DNA from: CAYTZH01 sp964442285
Lineage (GTDB): Bacteria > Myxococcota_A > UBA9160 > JAFDET01
DNA: 64,000 bases
Direction of reading: 5' to 3'
Assembly: GCA_964442285.1 (NCBI GenBank)
Contig: CAYTZH010000008.1
Coordinates: forward strand, 76,034-140,033
Notes under the pieces: generated by a model
Told to the model about the DNA's origin: nothing
What the model saw: the letters and a program-made list of their open reading frames with translations, nothing else
Databases searched by the model: none
In this document: one piece after another, positions 1 through 8,800 of the stretch
Layout of the letters: every line of letters starts with the position of its first letter
How positions within the stretch are numbered: position 1 is the stretch's first letter
Translations under genes and position numbers: made by a program

Positions 1-323
1 CCATTGACCGCGCAGAGCACGGGCTTCCAGACCCGGTTCTGGTGCGGCGACCAGTGCACCGCGTCGGCCAGCGGCCGGTTCGCGAACACCTCCTCGGCCT
101 CGTCGCTCTCGGCCTCGGCCACGTCGAAGCCGGTGCAGAAGTGGCGCTCGCCCGCCGCGGTCACGATCGCGACGCGCACGTCCCGGTTCTCGCGCACGTC
201 GGCCCAGATCTCGCGGAACATGCGCTGCATGGCGGGCGCCAGGCTGTTGCCGCGCTCGGGCCGATCGAGGGTGATCGTGGCGGTGCCGTCGTCGATCTCG
301 TAGCGGACGCCTCGCAGCTGCAT
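1..323 (-). CDS. Enoyl-CoA hydratase/isomerase family protein (N-terminal part; gene runs off the window)
   Basis: Crotonase-fold enzyme, expected to hydrate or isomerise an enoyl-CoA in beta-oxidation in the cytoplasm. The reading frame starts MQLRGVRYEIDDGTATITLD and continues with RPERGNSLAPAM, the usual opening beta strands and 'RP-x-x-x-N-x-L' stretch of the family. It then shows GERHFCTGFDVAE, which is the oxyanion-hole region (family consensus F-x-A/S-G-x-D). Here the A/S position is a Thr preceded by Cys, so the exact reaction cannot be assigned. A GGAGGGG ribosome-binding site lies 2 bases before the ATG. The gene lies 11 bp downstream of the stop of the acyl-CoA dehydrogenase at 335, on the same strand, so it is probably the fourth gene of that operon. 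About 107 codons are visible and the C-terminus is outside the window. Confidence 0.85.
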   Translation of the reverse strand, partial: MQLRGVRYEIDDGTATITLDRPERGNSLAPAMQRMFREIWADVRENRDVRVAIVTAAGERHFCTGFDVAEAESDEAEEVFANRPLADAVHWSPHQNRVWKPVLCAVN

Positions 324-334
324 GTCCCCTCCGG

Positions 335-1276
335 CTAGGCCTCCCAGGCTTCCAGCACCGCCGCCCGCGCCTCGGCGCCCCGGGGGTCGGGCGGCTGGGC
401 CGCCAGCTGGAGCAGGCGGCGCGAAACGTGGAAGGCGGGCCCCTCCAGGGTGATGCCCACCGCCCCGAAGAGCTGATGACACGTGTGTGCGACGTCCACC
501 GCGGCGCGCGACGCCGACAGGCGCGCCGCCGCCGCCTCGGCCCGTACGCCCGGGCCCCCGGCGTCCCAGGCCGCCGCCGCCGACCGCGCCAGCAGCGCCG
601 CCACGTCCACGGCCATGGCGCAGTCGGCCAGCGGGTGGGCCACGGCCTGGAACTCGCCGATGGCCCGACCGAACTGGCGTCGCGAGCGGGCGTGCTCGGC
701 GGTGTCGTCCACCAGGCGACGGGCGGCGGCTGCGGCGTAGGCGGCCAGGGCCAGGTCGTGGAGCGCGAAGGCGCGCTCCGCGTCGCCCAGCTCGGCCTCC
801 CGCTCGAGGGCGACCCGTCCCCAGGGCTCGCCGCCCAGGGTGCCCACCGGCTCGATGGCGGCGGCCGGTCGCGCGCGCCAGACCCGCGCGCCGTCGCTCT
901 CGAGGAAGACCCGGGCCAGGGGCGCCCAGGGCAGGAGCGGCGGCGATCCGACCGAGACCAGCGCCGCCCCGGCCACGATCGGCGCCCGCGCCTCCGCGTC
1001 GAGCAGCTGTGCGGCCAGGAAGGTCGCCGGCAGCGGGCCCGGAAACACCGCGCGACCCAGGGACTCCAGCGCGGCCACGAGCTCGCACGCGCCGCCCTCC
1101 CCGTCCTCCGTGCAGAGCCCGAGGATCCCGAGCTCGGCGAGCTCGACCCAGAGCGCCTGCGGAAAGGCGTCGGCGCTGCGCCGAACCGCCGCGTCGTCGC
1201 AGCGGTCGCGGCAGAAGCTGGTCAGGGCATCGGCGATGGCCCGCTGGGCATCGTCGAGGTCGAGGTCCAGGCTCAC
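335..1276 (-). CDS. Acyl-CoA dehydrogenase family protein, short (beta-type) subunit
   Basis: Predicted FAD-dependent acyl-CoA dehydrogenase-fold protein of 313 residues. The start chosen is GTG at 1276, because it overlaps the upstream stop in a GTGA quartet. A longer frame exists but only shadows the neighbour. An N-terminal helical segment (residues 1-110) is followed by the C-terminal helical domain, with the diagnostic RRQFGRAIGEFQAVAHPLAD near residue 200 and HQLFGAVGITLEG near 275. The protein is about 70 residues shorter than a standard dehydrogenase (about 380) and its middle beta domain is compressed. In actinobacterial sterol-degradation systems such short subunits pair with a second subunit to form alpha2beta2 enzymes. 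That pairing is inferred here from length and gene order. The substrate is unknown. Confidence 0.85.
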   Translation of the reverse strand: MSLDLDLDDAQRAIADALTSFCRDRCDDAAVRRSADAFPQALWVELAELGILGLCTEDGEGGACELVAALESLGRAVFPGPLPATFLAAQLLDAEARAPIVAGAALVSVGSPPLLPWAPLARVFLESDGARVWRARPAAAIEPVGTLGGEPWGRVALEREAELGDAERAFALHDLALAAYAAAAARRLVDDTAEHARSRRQFGRAIGEFQAVAHPLADCAMAVDVAALLARSAAAAWDAGGPGVRAEAAAARLSASRAAVDVAHTCHQLFGAVGITLEGPAFHVSRRLLQLAAQPPDPRGAEARAAVLEAWEA

Positions 1277-2205
1277 GAGGGCGACCAGCGCGCACGCGCC
1301 ACCGCGCGCCGATGTCCGGCCAGCCCGCCGAGCTCGAGGCGCAGGCCCTGGAGCCGCATGCTCCAGACGTGGAGGTCGTGCTCCCGGGTGAAGCCCATGG
1401 AGCCCGTGAACTGGTGCATGTCCGTGAAGACCCGCTGGGCCGCCGCCGTGGCGTGGGCGGCCGCAGCCGCAGCGGCCTCGGCCGGCGCCTCGCGGTGGGC
1501 CGCCTCGTAGGTGAGCCAGCGACTGCCCTCGACCCAGACCGCGCACTCTGCCATGCGATGCTGCACGCCCTGGAAGGAGCCGATCGCCTTCCCGAACTGC
1601 CGCCGGCCCGTGACGTAGGCGACGGTCACGTCGAGGCAGGCCTGCATGCAGCCCACCAGCTCGGCGGCCAGGGCCACGCGCCACCAGGCCCGCAGGCGCT
1701 CGCCGGCGCCGGGGCCCAGGTCCTGGCCCGCACGCTCGACCGCGGCGCCGAGCCGACCGACCGGATCGCCGAAGTTCGAGCGCACCGGCTCGCGATCGCC
1801 GCCCTCCACCGGAACCGCCCGGGCGCGCTCGCCGTCGAGCACCAGCAAGGTGCGGGCGTGGGCGCCGAACCGGATCGGGGTCGTCTGGCCCGCCTCGGCG
1901 ATCGCCACCGGACCCGCGAGGCGTCGGCCCGCCAGCTTCGGTGCCACGAGGAGATCGGCCCCCGCCGCCACCACGCCCGCGGCCTTCGCGACGGCCTCCA
2001 CCGCCAGCACGGCCTCGAGGGCGCCGGTCTCCTCCACCAGCGCCAGCTCGTTGAAGCCCGCCTCGGCGAGCGCCTCGTCGAGGAGGCTGTCCACCTCGGA
2101 CTTGGCCGCGAGCTCGATGGCCCGGGCCGAGCCCGCGTGGCGCGCGAGCAGCTGTCCCAGGGCCTCGAGGATCGCCCGCTGGTCGTCGTGGAGCTCGAAG
2201 TCCAC
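1273..2205 (-). CDS. Acyl-CoA dehydrogenase family protein, short (beta-type) subunit
   Basis: Second short acyl-CoA dehydrogenase-fold protein, 310 residues, starting at a GTG (MDFELHDDQRAILEALGQ). It has the family's flavin-contact segment RRQFGKAIGSFQGVQHRMAE around residue 200 and the C-terminal QFTGSMGFTREHDLHVWSMR around 270. It starts 3 bp after the upstream dehydrogenase stop and overlaps the next one by 4 bp, so all three are probably translated together. It differs from its downstream neighbour along its length, so this is not a recent tandem duplication. It may be one half of a hetero-oligomeric dehydrogenase whose alpha subunit is the full-length protein at 2209-3360. Which of the two short subunits is the partner cannot be told. 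Confidence 0.87.
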   Translation of the reverse strand: MDFELHDDQRAILEALGQLLARHAGSARAIELAAKSEVDSLLDEALAEAGFNELALVEETGALEAVLAVEAVAKAAGVVAAGADLLVAPKLAGRRLAGPVAIAEAGQTTPIRFGAHARTLLVLDGERARAVPVEGGDREPVRSNFGDPVGRLGAAVERAGQDLGPGAGERLRAWWRVALAAELVGCMQACLDVTVAYVTGRRQFGKAIGSFQGVQHRMAECAVWVEGSRWLTYEAAHREAPAEAAAAAAAHATAAAQRVFTDMHQFTGSMGFTREHDLHVWSMRLQGLRLELGGLAGHRRAVARARWSPS

Positions 2206-2208
2206 ACC

Positions 2209-3360
2209 CTACTCCCGCGGCAGCCCGAGAAAGCGCGAGGCCACCAGGTTCATCTGGATCTCGGTGGCCCCGATGGCGACCCCCGCGGTCATGGCCATGC
2301 GGAAGTGGGCGTCGGCGGGGCTGCCGTACTCGAGGGCCTCGGCGCCGAAGATCTCGAGGGCCAGCTCCGAGACCACCCGCTCCGCCAGGGTGCCCGCGAT
2401 CCGCACCACGTTGGCGTCGGCCGTGGGCGGCTGCCCCTTCTCGCGCTGGTCGATCACCTTGTAGGTGAGCAGGCGCGCGGCCTCGCAGGCGGTGCGGGCC
2501 TCGCCGAGCTTCTCGAGCAGGGTGGTGTCGTCGAGCAGGCCGCGGGCGCGGGCGGCCTCCGCGAGCCGGTCCAGCATCAGCGCCGCGCGGGCGTAGCGGG
2601 CCGCGCCCACCCGCTCGTACTGCAGCGCGTAGGACGCGATCTCCCAGCCCTGGCCCTCGTCGCCCAGCAGGCAGTCCGCGGGCACGCGCACGTCATCGAA
2701 GAAGACCTCGTGGAAGTAGCGCTCGCCCACCACCGAGGGGATCTCCCGCACCTCGATGCCGGGCAGGTCCATCGGCAGCAGCAGGACCGACATGCCGCGG
2801 TGACGCTTGGAGTCCGGGTCCGTGCGGCAGAGCAGGAAGCAGAACTGGGCGTGGTTGACGTAGGAGGTCCAGATCTTGGAGCCGTTCACGGTGTAGTGCG
2901 CCCCGTCGGGATCCCGCAGCGCCAGGGTGCGCAGGGCCACCAGGTCCGAGCCGGCCTCGGGCTCCGAGAAGCCCTGGCACCAGAAGACCTGCCCCGACGA
3001 GATCCGGGGCAGGTGCGCCGCCTTCTGGGCCTCGCTCCCGAAGCGCATGATCGTGGGCCCGATCCAGTTGACGTTCATGTACTGGGGCCCGCGCGGCTCG
3101 CCCCGGGACCACATCTCCTCGCCGAGGATCGCGTGGCGCCAGGAGGTGGCATCGCGGCCGCCGTAGGCGGCGGGCCAGTTCTGGGTGAGCCAGCCGCGCT
3201 CGGCGAGGCGGGCGCAGAAGCCGCGGGAGAAGTCGACCTGGGCCTCGGATCCGGGCCCGCCCTTGGCGATCTCGTCCCAGTCTTCCGGCAGCTGGGCATC
3301 GAGGAAGGCCACGAGCTCGCGGCGGAAGGCCTCGTCCTCGGCAGACCAGTCGAACTCCAC
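2209..3360 (-). CDS. Acyl-CoA dehydrogenase, full length
   Basis: A 383-residue protein of normal family length starting MEFDWSAEDEAFRRELVAFL. The N-terminal helical domain includes LAERGWLTQNWPAAYGGRDA. The middle domain has the flavin/substrate segment CQGFSEPEAGSDLVALRT and KIWTSYVNHAQFCFLLCRTD. The C-terminal domain ends with the usual GATEIQMNLVASRFLGLPRE. It should oxidise an acyl-CoA to the 2,3-enoyl-CoA and pass electrons to ETF. It is the first gene of the minus-strand operon and diverges from the acyl-CoA synthetase at 3481, with a 120-bp shared promoter region. It closely resembles the FadE26/FadE28-type alpha subunits of side-chain-degrading dehydrogenases. The substrate is an inference left open. 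Confidence 0.92.
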   Translation of the reverse strand: MEFDWSAEDEAFRRELVAFLDAQLPEDWDEIAKGGPGSEAQVDFSRGFCARLAERGWLTQNWPAAYGGRDATSWRHAILGEEMWSRGEPRGPQYMNVNWIGPTIMRFGSEAQKAAHLPRISSGQVFWCQGFSEPEAGSDLVALRTLALRDPDGAHYTVNGSKIWTSYVNHAQFCFLLCRTDPDSKRHRGMSVLLLPMDLPGIEVREIPSVVGERYFHEVFFDDVRVPADCLLGDEGQGWEIASYALQYERVGAARYARAALMLDRLAEAARARGLLDDTTLLEKLGEARTACEAARLLTYKVIDQREKGQPPTADANVVRIAGTLAERVVSELALEIFGAEALEYGSPADAHFRMAMTAGVAIGATEIQMNLVASRFLGLPRE

Positions 3361-3378
3361 GAGGACCTCCTCGAAAAC

Positions 3379-3393
3379 CTGACGCTATGTCAG
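3379..3393. promoter_or_regulatory. Inverted repeat in the divergent promoter, candidate operator
   Basis: CTGAC and GTCAG separated by GCTAT form a short dyad between the divergent dehydrogenase and synthetase genes. It is the right place and size for a half-conserved regulator site. However, it does not resemble the palindrome in front of the TetR gene, so a different regulator or chance is possible. Confidence 0.35.
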
Positions 3394-3397
3394 ATAA

Positions 3398-3441
3398 GAT
3401 GGAGCGGCAAGCGCGTCCGGATGGAGCGGCAAGCGCGTCCG
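3398..3441. repeat. Perfect 22-bp tandem duplication in a leader region
   Basis: Two exact, adjacent 22-bp copies starting GATGGAGCGGCAAGCGC lie 40-83 bases upstream of the synthetase ATG. Each copy carries an ATG in the same relative place. The second copy shifts the reading frame by one base relative to the first. They may be a slipped-strand duplication in the 5' leader. Confidence 0.8.
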
Positions 3442-3480
3442 CCCCTGCCGACGCCGGGCCCCGGCCCCAGGAGAGCGCCC

Positions 3481-5109
3481 ATGGATCCCTCGCCGCCGCC
3501 CGCTACCACGCCCGCGTTCCTGCGGCAGCTCGCGTCCCGGTTCGGGGAGCAGGAGCTGATCGTGCTCGGGGAGCAGCGCCTCACCTACGCCGGCGCCGAG
3601 CGCGCCTCGGCGCGCCTGGCCCGCGCCCTGCTCGGCGCGGGCGTGGGCAAGGGCAGCCGCGTGGCGGTGCTCTTCCCGAACGGGCCCGACTGGGTCGTCG
3701 CCTGGCTGGCCGCCACCCGCATCGGGGCCGTCGCCGTGCCCCTGAACACGTTCTACCAGCCGCGGGAGCTCGGCTGGGTGCTCCGCCACGCCGACGTGTC
3801 GCACCTGCTCGGCCAGGCCCGCTTCCTGCGCCACGACTACCTGGAGAAGCTCGAGCAGGCCGCTCCGGAGCTGGCGCGGGCCGGCGACGGCGCCCCGCGC
3901 GTATCCAGCCTGCCCTACCTGCGGGAGGTCTGGGTGCGGGACGCGCATCGCCCCTGGGCGTTCGACCTGGAGAAGCGCGTCCAGGCGCAGCTCGATGCGA
4001 ACCCGACCCTGGATGCCGCGTTCCTGGCCGCGGTGGAGTCGTGCGTGACGCCCGCCGACCCGATGCTCGTGATCTACAGCTCGGGCAGTACCGCCGACCC
4101 GAAGGGCGCCGTCCACGGCCACGGGGCGGTGCTGCGCCACGCCCACAACCTGAACCGGTTCCGGGACGTGCACGCCGGCGACCGCATCTACACCAGCATG
4201 CCCTTCTTCTGGGTGGGCGGCTTCGCCTTCGGCCTGGTGTCCGCCATGCACGTGGGCGCGACCCTCATCTGCGAGGAGGTCTTCGAGCCGGGCCGGACCC
4301 TCGCGCTGCTCGAGCGCGAGCGCGTCAGCGTGGTCGCCGGCTGGCCCCACTACGGCAAGGCCCTGTCCGAGCACCCGAGCCTGCCCGAGCGCGACCTCAC
4401 GAGCGTCCGCGCGGGCAACCTCTATGCGGTGCTGCCCCCGGAGCAGCGGCCCGCGGACCCGGAGCTGCGCTCCAACAGCCTGGGCATGACGGAGACCGGC
4501 GGCCCCCACACCATCGACCGCATGGACGTGGACCTGCCCGAGTCGCGGCGCGGGTCCTTCGGCCGCTCGGTCCCCGGTCTCGAGCACAAGGTGGTGGATC
4601 CCGACACCGGGGAACGGCTTCCGCCCGGGAGCGTCGGCGAGATCTGCGTGCGCGGCTACAGCCTGATGCAGGGCCTCCACAAGGTGGAGCGGGAGCAGAC
4701 CTTCGACGCGGACGGCTTCTACCACACGGGCGACGCCGGCCTCTTCGACGAGGACGGCTTCCTCTACTTCAAGGCGCGCCTGGGCGAGATGATCAAGACG
4801 GCCGGCGCGAACGTCACGCCGCGCGAGGTCGAGGTGGTGCTCGAGTCCCTCCCCGAGGTGAAGGAAGCCTACGTGGTGGGCGTGCCCGACCCCGATCGCG
4901 GGCAGAACGTGGCGGCAGCCGTGGTGCTGCAGGCGGGCGCCGCCATCGAGGCGAAGGACCTGCGCAGTCGGGCCAAGTCCGAGCTCTCCGCCTACAAGGT
5001 GCCCCGCTTGATCCGGTTCTTCGCCCACGACGCGCTTCCCTTCACCGACAGCGGCAAGTGCGACAAGCGGCGCCTGGTCGAGCTGCTGACGGCCCGCGGC
5101 GGCGATTGA
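3481..5109 (+). CDS. AMP-binding acyl-CoA synthetase
   Basis: ANL-superfamily ligase of 542 residues, expected to activate a fatty or ring-derived carboxylic acid to its CoA thioester through an acyl-adenylate. The start is ATG 3481 with AGGAGAG 7 bases upstream; the frame stays open far upstream but without signals. Visible core motifs: the P-loop-like MLVIYSSGSTADPKGAVHGH (about residues 198-217), LRSNSLGMTETGG (about 331), DGFYHTGDAG (A8 hinge, about 413) and the C-terminal catalytic lysine region SGKCDKRRL near residue 530. Expected N-terminal segment GSRVAVLFPNGPDWVVAWLA is present. It is the first gene of the plus-strand set and lies 33 bp before the TetR gene. The acid substrate cannot be inferred. 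Confidence 0.92.
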   Translation: MDPSPPPATTPAFLRQLASRFGEQELIVLGEQRLTYAGAERASARLARALLGAGVGKGSRVAVLFPNGPDWVVAWLAATRIGAVAVPLNTFYQPRELGWVLRHADVSHLLGQARFLRHDYLEKLEQAAPELARAGDGAPRVSSLPYLREVWVRDAHRPWAFDLEKRVQAQLDANPTLDAAFLAAVESCVTPADPMLVIYSSGSTADPKGAVHGHGAVLRHAHNLNRFRDVHAGDRIYTSMPFFWVGGFAFGLVSAMHVGATLICEEVFEPGRTLALLERERVSVVAGWPHYGKALSEHPSLPERDLTSVRAGNLYAVLPPEQRPADPELRSNSLGMTETGGPHTIDRMDVDLPESRRGSFGRSVPGLEHKVVDPDTGERLPPGSVGEICVRGYSLMQGLHKVEREQTFDADGFYHTGDAGLFDEDGFLYFKARLGEMIKTAGANVTPREVEVVLESLPEVKEAYVVGVPDPDRGQNVAAAVVLQAGAAIEAKDLRSRAKSELSAYKVPRLIRFFAHDALPFTDSGKCDKRRLVELLTARGGD

Positions 5110-5134
5110 CTTTCTACCTGCGCGCAGGTAGAAA
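5106..5134 (+). promoter_or_regulatory. Promoter with embedded perfect 24-bp palindromic operator
   Basis: TTGACT (5106-5111) and TAGAAA (5129-5134) are spaced by 17 bp like -35 and -10 boxes. Positions 5111-5134 form a perfect palindrome whose left arm is TTTCTACCTGCG and whose right arm is its exact reverse complement. The palindrome covers the last base of the -35, the spacer and the whole -10. A bound dimer would therefore block RNA polymerase. It lies directly before the TetR gene, which fits autoregulation. The promoter assignment is from sequence only. Confidence 0.75.
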
Positions 5135-5142
5135 AATGGGCG

Positions 5143-5844
5143 ATGTCCGCCGCCCTGCGCACCCCTCGCGCCGAGCGCACCCGGGTCGCTCCGCGCACCG
5201 CCCGCGCCGAGCGCACCCGCGCGGCGTTGCTCACCGCGGCCGAGACGCTCTTCGCCGAGAAGGGCTTCGCCGGGACGCGCCTCGAGGACGTGGCCGAGGT
5301 CGTAGGCATCCGCCGCGCGTCGATCGTCTACCACTTCCGCGACAAGCGGGAGCTCTACGACGCGGTCCTGGCCGACGTCCTGGGCGGCTTCCGGGTCCGC
5401 CTCGAGGCCGCCCTCTCTGCTCCGGGGCGGCCCGCGCAGCGTATCGAGGAGGCCGTGGCCGCGTGGGTGGAGTACGTGGGCGCCCGCCCCTCTCTGGCGC
5501 GGATCCTGATGCGCGAGATCGCCGACGGCACCACCGAGCGCACGCCGGCCCTGCTGGCGGAGATCGCGCCGTTCGTGGCGCTGGTCGAGCGCTTCCGCGA
5601 CGAGACCCGCGCCGACGCACCGGCCCGCCCGGTGGAGCCCGCCCACCTGGCCAGCGCCATCGCCGGTGCGACGCTCTTCTACGTCGCGGCCATGCCCACC
5701 CTCATGCCCGGCCTCGACGTCGACCCGCTGGACGCCGATCAGCTCGCCCGCCACCGCGAGGAGGTGCTGCGCATCACGCGCCGGCTGCTCGGCGCTCCCC
5801 GGCCGGTCGCCTTCGAGGCCTCGGCGCCGCCGGAGGGCGCATGA
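5143..5844 (+). CDS. TetR/AcrR family transcriptional regulator
   Basis: A 233-residue repressor-type protein. The N-terminal helix-turn-helix is clear: RTRAALLTAAETLFAEKGF (about residues 26-44), then TRLEDVAEVVGIRRASIVYH and FRDKRELYDAVLADV. The C-terminal half is the ligand-binding and dimerisation domain, of the kind that in this family often senses acyl-CoAs. The first 25 residues contain two copies of an R-A-E-R-T-R motif and may be an extension, or the true start may be internal. With the promoter at 5106-5134 the transcript would begin almost at the ATG, suggesting a leaderless message or a later start. Its stop overlaps the next ATG (ATGA). It probably controls its own gene, the downstream fusion and synthetase, and possibly the divergent operon. 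Confidence 0.9.
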   Translation: MSAALRTPRAERTRVAPRTARAERTRAALLTAAETLFAEKGFAGTRLEDVAEVVGIRRASIVYHFRDKRELYDAVLADVLGGFRVRLEAALSAPGRPAQRIEEAVAAWVEYVGARPSLARILMREIADGTTERTPALLAEIAPFVALVERFRDETRADAPARPVEPAHLASAIAGATLFYVAAMPTLMPGLDVDPLDADQLARHREEVLRITRRLLGAPRPVAFEASAPPEGA

Positions 5845-8800
5845 ACCGCCGCTGGCTGATGGGTCTCGACGCGGGTGGCGGCAGCGGACGCTGTCTGCTG
5901 CTGGACGCGGACGGGGGCGAGGTCATCGTCACTGCCCGGCCCTGGCAGCACCCCGCGGTCCCGGGCAGCGGCGGCCTGGGCTTCGCCCTCGACCTGGGCG
6001 ACCTGTGGGGCCGCCTCGGCGCGGCCGCCCGCGAGGCGCTTGCCCGCGCCGAGGCCGCGCCCGCCGACGTGCTGGGCGTGGCCGCCACGAGCATGCGTTT
6101 CGCCGCGGTGCTGCTGGACGCCGACGGCGAGGCGCTGTACGCCGGGCCCAACAAGGACGCCCGGGCGAGCCTGGACGGCCTGGCCCTGGCCGCCGAGCAC
6201 GGGGAGGCGCTGCTGCCCCGGACGGGTCACTGGCCGAGCCCGGTCTTCCCGGCGGCCCGCCTGCGCTGGCTCCAGAAGAGCCAGCCCGCGCTCCTGGCGC
6301 GCGCCGACACCCTCCTGGCCCTCTCCGACTGGGTTGCCTGGAAGCTGTGCGGCGTGGCCTGCACCGATCCCAGCCAGGCCGCGGAGTCGGGCCTCTACGA
6401 CGTGGGCCAGCGGGCCTGGCTGGACGACGGGATCGAGGCGCTGGGTCTGCCGCGGACGATCCTACCCGAGGTGCGCGCGCCGGGCTCGGCGCTGGGCGGG
6501 CTCCTCCCCGAGGCGGCCGCCCACCTGGGCCTCGCGGCCGGCACTCCCGTGGCGGTCGCCGGGGGCGATACCCAGTGCGGCCTGCTGGGCGCCGACGCGC
6601 TGGCGCCCGGCCAGCTGGCGGCCGTGGTCGGCACCACGGCACCGCTGATGCTCGTCCTGGACCGGCCCCACGTGGACGGCGCCGGCCAGCTCTGGACGGG
6701 TCTGCACCTCGTGCCGGATCGCTGGACCCTGGAGGCCAACGCCGGCCCCATGGGCGATGCCCTCGCAGCCATCGCCGGCGTCCTCCATCCCGGCGCGCCC
6801 GTGCCGGCGGCCTCGCTCCTGGCGGAGGCCGCGCGCTCCGGCCCGGGTGCCGGTGGCGTGCTCTCGAGCATCGGAGCCGAGCTGATGAACGCCCGCGAGA
6901 TGGCCCTTCCCCTGGGCACCCTCGCCTTCTCCCACCTGAGCACGCCCGGCGGACCCACCCGCGCGGACCTGGCGCGGGCCGTCGCCGAGGGCATGGCCTA
7001 CGCGCTGCGGGGCAATGCCGCGCGGCTGGCCGCCAGCGCCGGGCACTCGCCGTCCGCCCTGCGCCTGACCGGCGGCATGTCCCGGAGCCCGACCTTCGCC
7101 CAGCTCGTGGCCGACGTGCTGGCGCGCCCGGTCGAGGTGGCCCGCACCCCCGAGGCGACCGCCCTGGGCGCCGCCCTCTGCGCGGGCGTCGGCGCCGGGG
7201 TGTTCCCGGATCTCGAAGCCGCCGCGGCCCGGCGCGCGGCGCTCCGGGCGCGCTTCGAGCCCGACCCCGCCAACGCCAGCGAGTACGAGGAGCGCTACGA
7301 GGCCTGGGACGCTCTGCGCGAGGCGCGCGCCCCCGCCGACGGGCTGGCCCGCGGCGTGGCCCTGCAGACGATCCTCGGCGGCGCCGAGCCGCCCTCCGCC
7401 GCACAGGAGCAGCCCGCCCGGCGCCCGCAGATCCTCGTCACCGCCGATTTGGACGAGACGTCGCTCACCGCGCTGCAGGACCTGGGCGAGGTCGAGTACG
7501 CGCCCTTCCGCAAGGCGCTGCGCGTGCTCACCGGCGCCGAGCTCGTGGAGGCGCTCCGGGGCGTCGACGTGTTCGTGACCGAGGTCGACGTGGTGGACGC
7601 CGGCTCCCTCGGCGAGCTGCCAGCGCTGCGGGTGGTCGCGAGCTGCCGTGGCGACGCCGTGAACGTGGACGTCGCCGCCTGCACCGCCCTCGGCATCCCC
7701 GTGCTGAATGCGCCCGGTCGCAACGCCGACGCCGTGGCGGACCTCACCCTCGCCTTCCTGCTGATGCTGGCGCGCAAGCTCCCCGAGGCCTCCGCATTCC
7801 TGCGTCAGCCGGACCTCGAGGCCGGGGACATGGGCCGGATGGGCCAGGCCTTCGGGCGGCTGCGCGGCGGCGAGCTCTGGCAGAAGACCGTGGGGCTGGT
7901 GGGCCTGGGCGCGGTGGGACGCGGGGTCGCGGCGCGTGCGCGGGCCTTCGGCGCCCGGGTGCTCGTCTTCGATCCCTTCGTCCCGGAGGAGCAGCTGCTG
8001 CTCGCCGGCGCGGAGCCGGTCCCGCTCGCGGCGCTGCTCGCGCGGAGCGACTTCGTGAGCCTCCACGCCGCGGTGACCGATGCCTCCCGCGGGCTGATCG
8101 GCGCCGCGGAGCTCGCGCGCATGCGCCCCGGGGCCTTCCTGGTGAACACCGCGCGGGCCGCTCTCGTCGACGAGGAGGCCCTGGCCGACGCCCTGGCCCG
8201 CGGCCACCTGGGGGGCGCCGCCCTGGACGTCTTCAGCGTCGAGCCGCCGGGCGCGGACCACCCGCTGCTCGCGTTCGACCACGTCATCGCCACGCCCCAC
8301 GTCGGCGGAAACACCCGGGACGTGGCCGCGCACCAGGGCCGGATCATCCGCGAGGACCTGGCGCGACTGCTGCGCGGAGAGCGGGCCCGCTGTGCCCTCA
8401 ACCCCGAGGTGCTCGCGACCTTCGACTGGGCTCGTCCCCGCCCCCCCGTCGAGGCCGCGGTGCTCGAGGAGCTCGCCCGGAAGCCGGGTCCGGCGGTCAC
8501 GGATCTCCAGCGCGAGAAGAAGGCGGCGCCCGCCGCCCGCGCCGCGGAGGCCGCGCCCCGCGCCGCAGCCGGGAGCGACACCGCCGGGGTCCAGCGCGCC
8601 TCCGAGGCGGTGTCCGCCATCCTCGACGCGTTCCTGGGGCGCCTGCTCGAGGGGCGAGCCCTCGAGCCCCACGCGGAGGGACGGGACGTGACGCTCCACT
8701 TCCGCATGCCGGACGTCCAGCGGGCATTCTGGCTCCGGCTGCGGGAGGGCCGCGTCGAGGCCGAGCTCGGCGATCCGGAGGCCCCGGCGGACGTTCAGCT

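Noticed and set aside
487..3480. Very long plus-strand open frame upstream of the acyl-CoA synthetase
   Set aside because: It is the Arg/Pro-rich shadow of the minus-strand dehydrogenases, has no domain signal, and the synthetase has its own start and ribosome-binding site at 3481.
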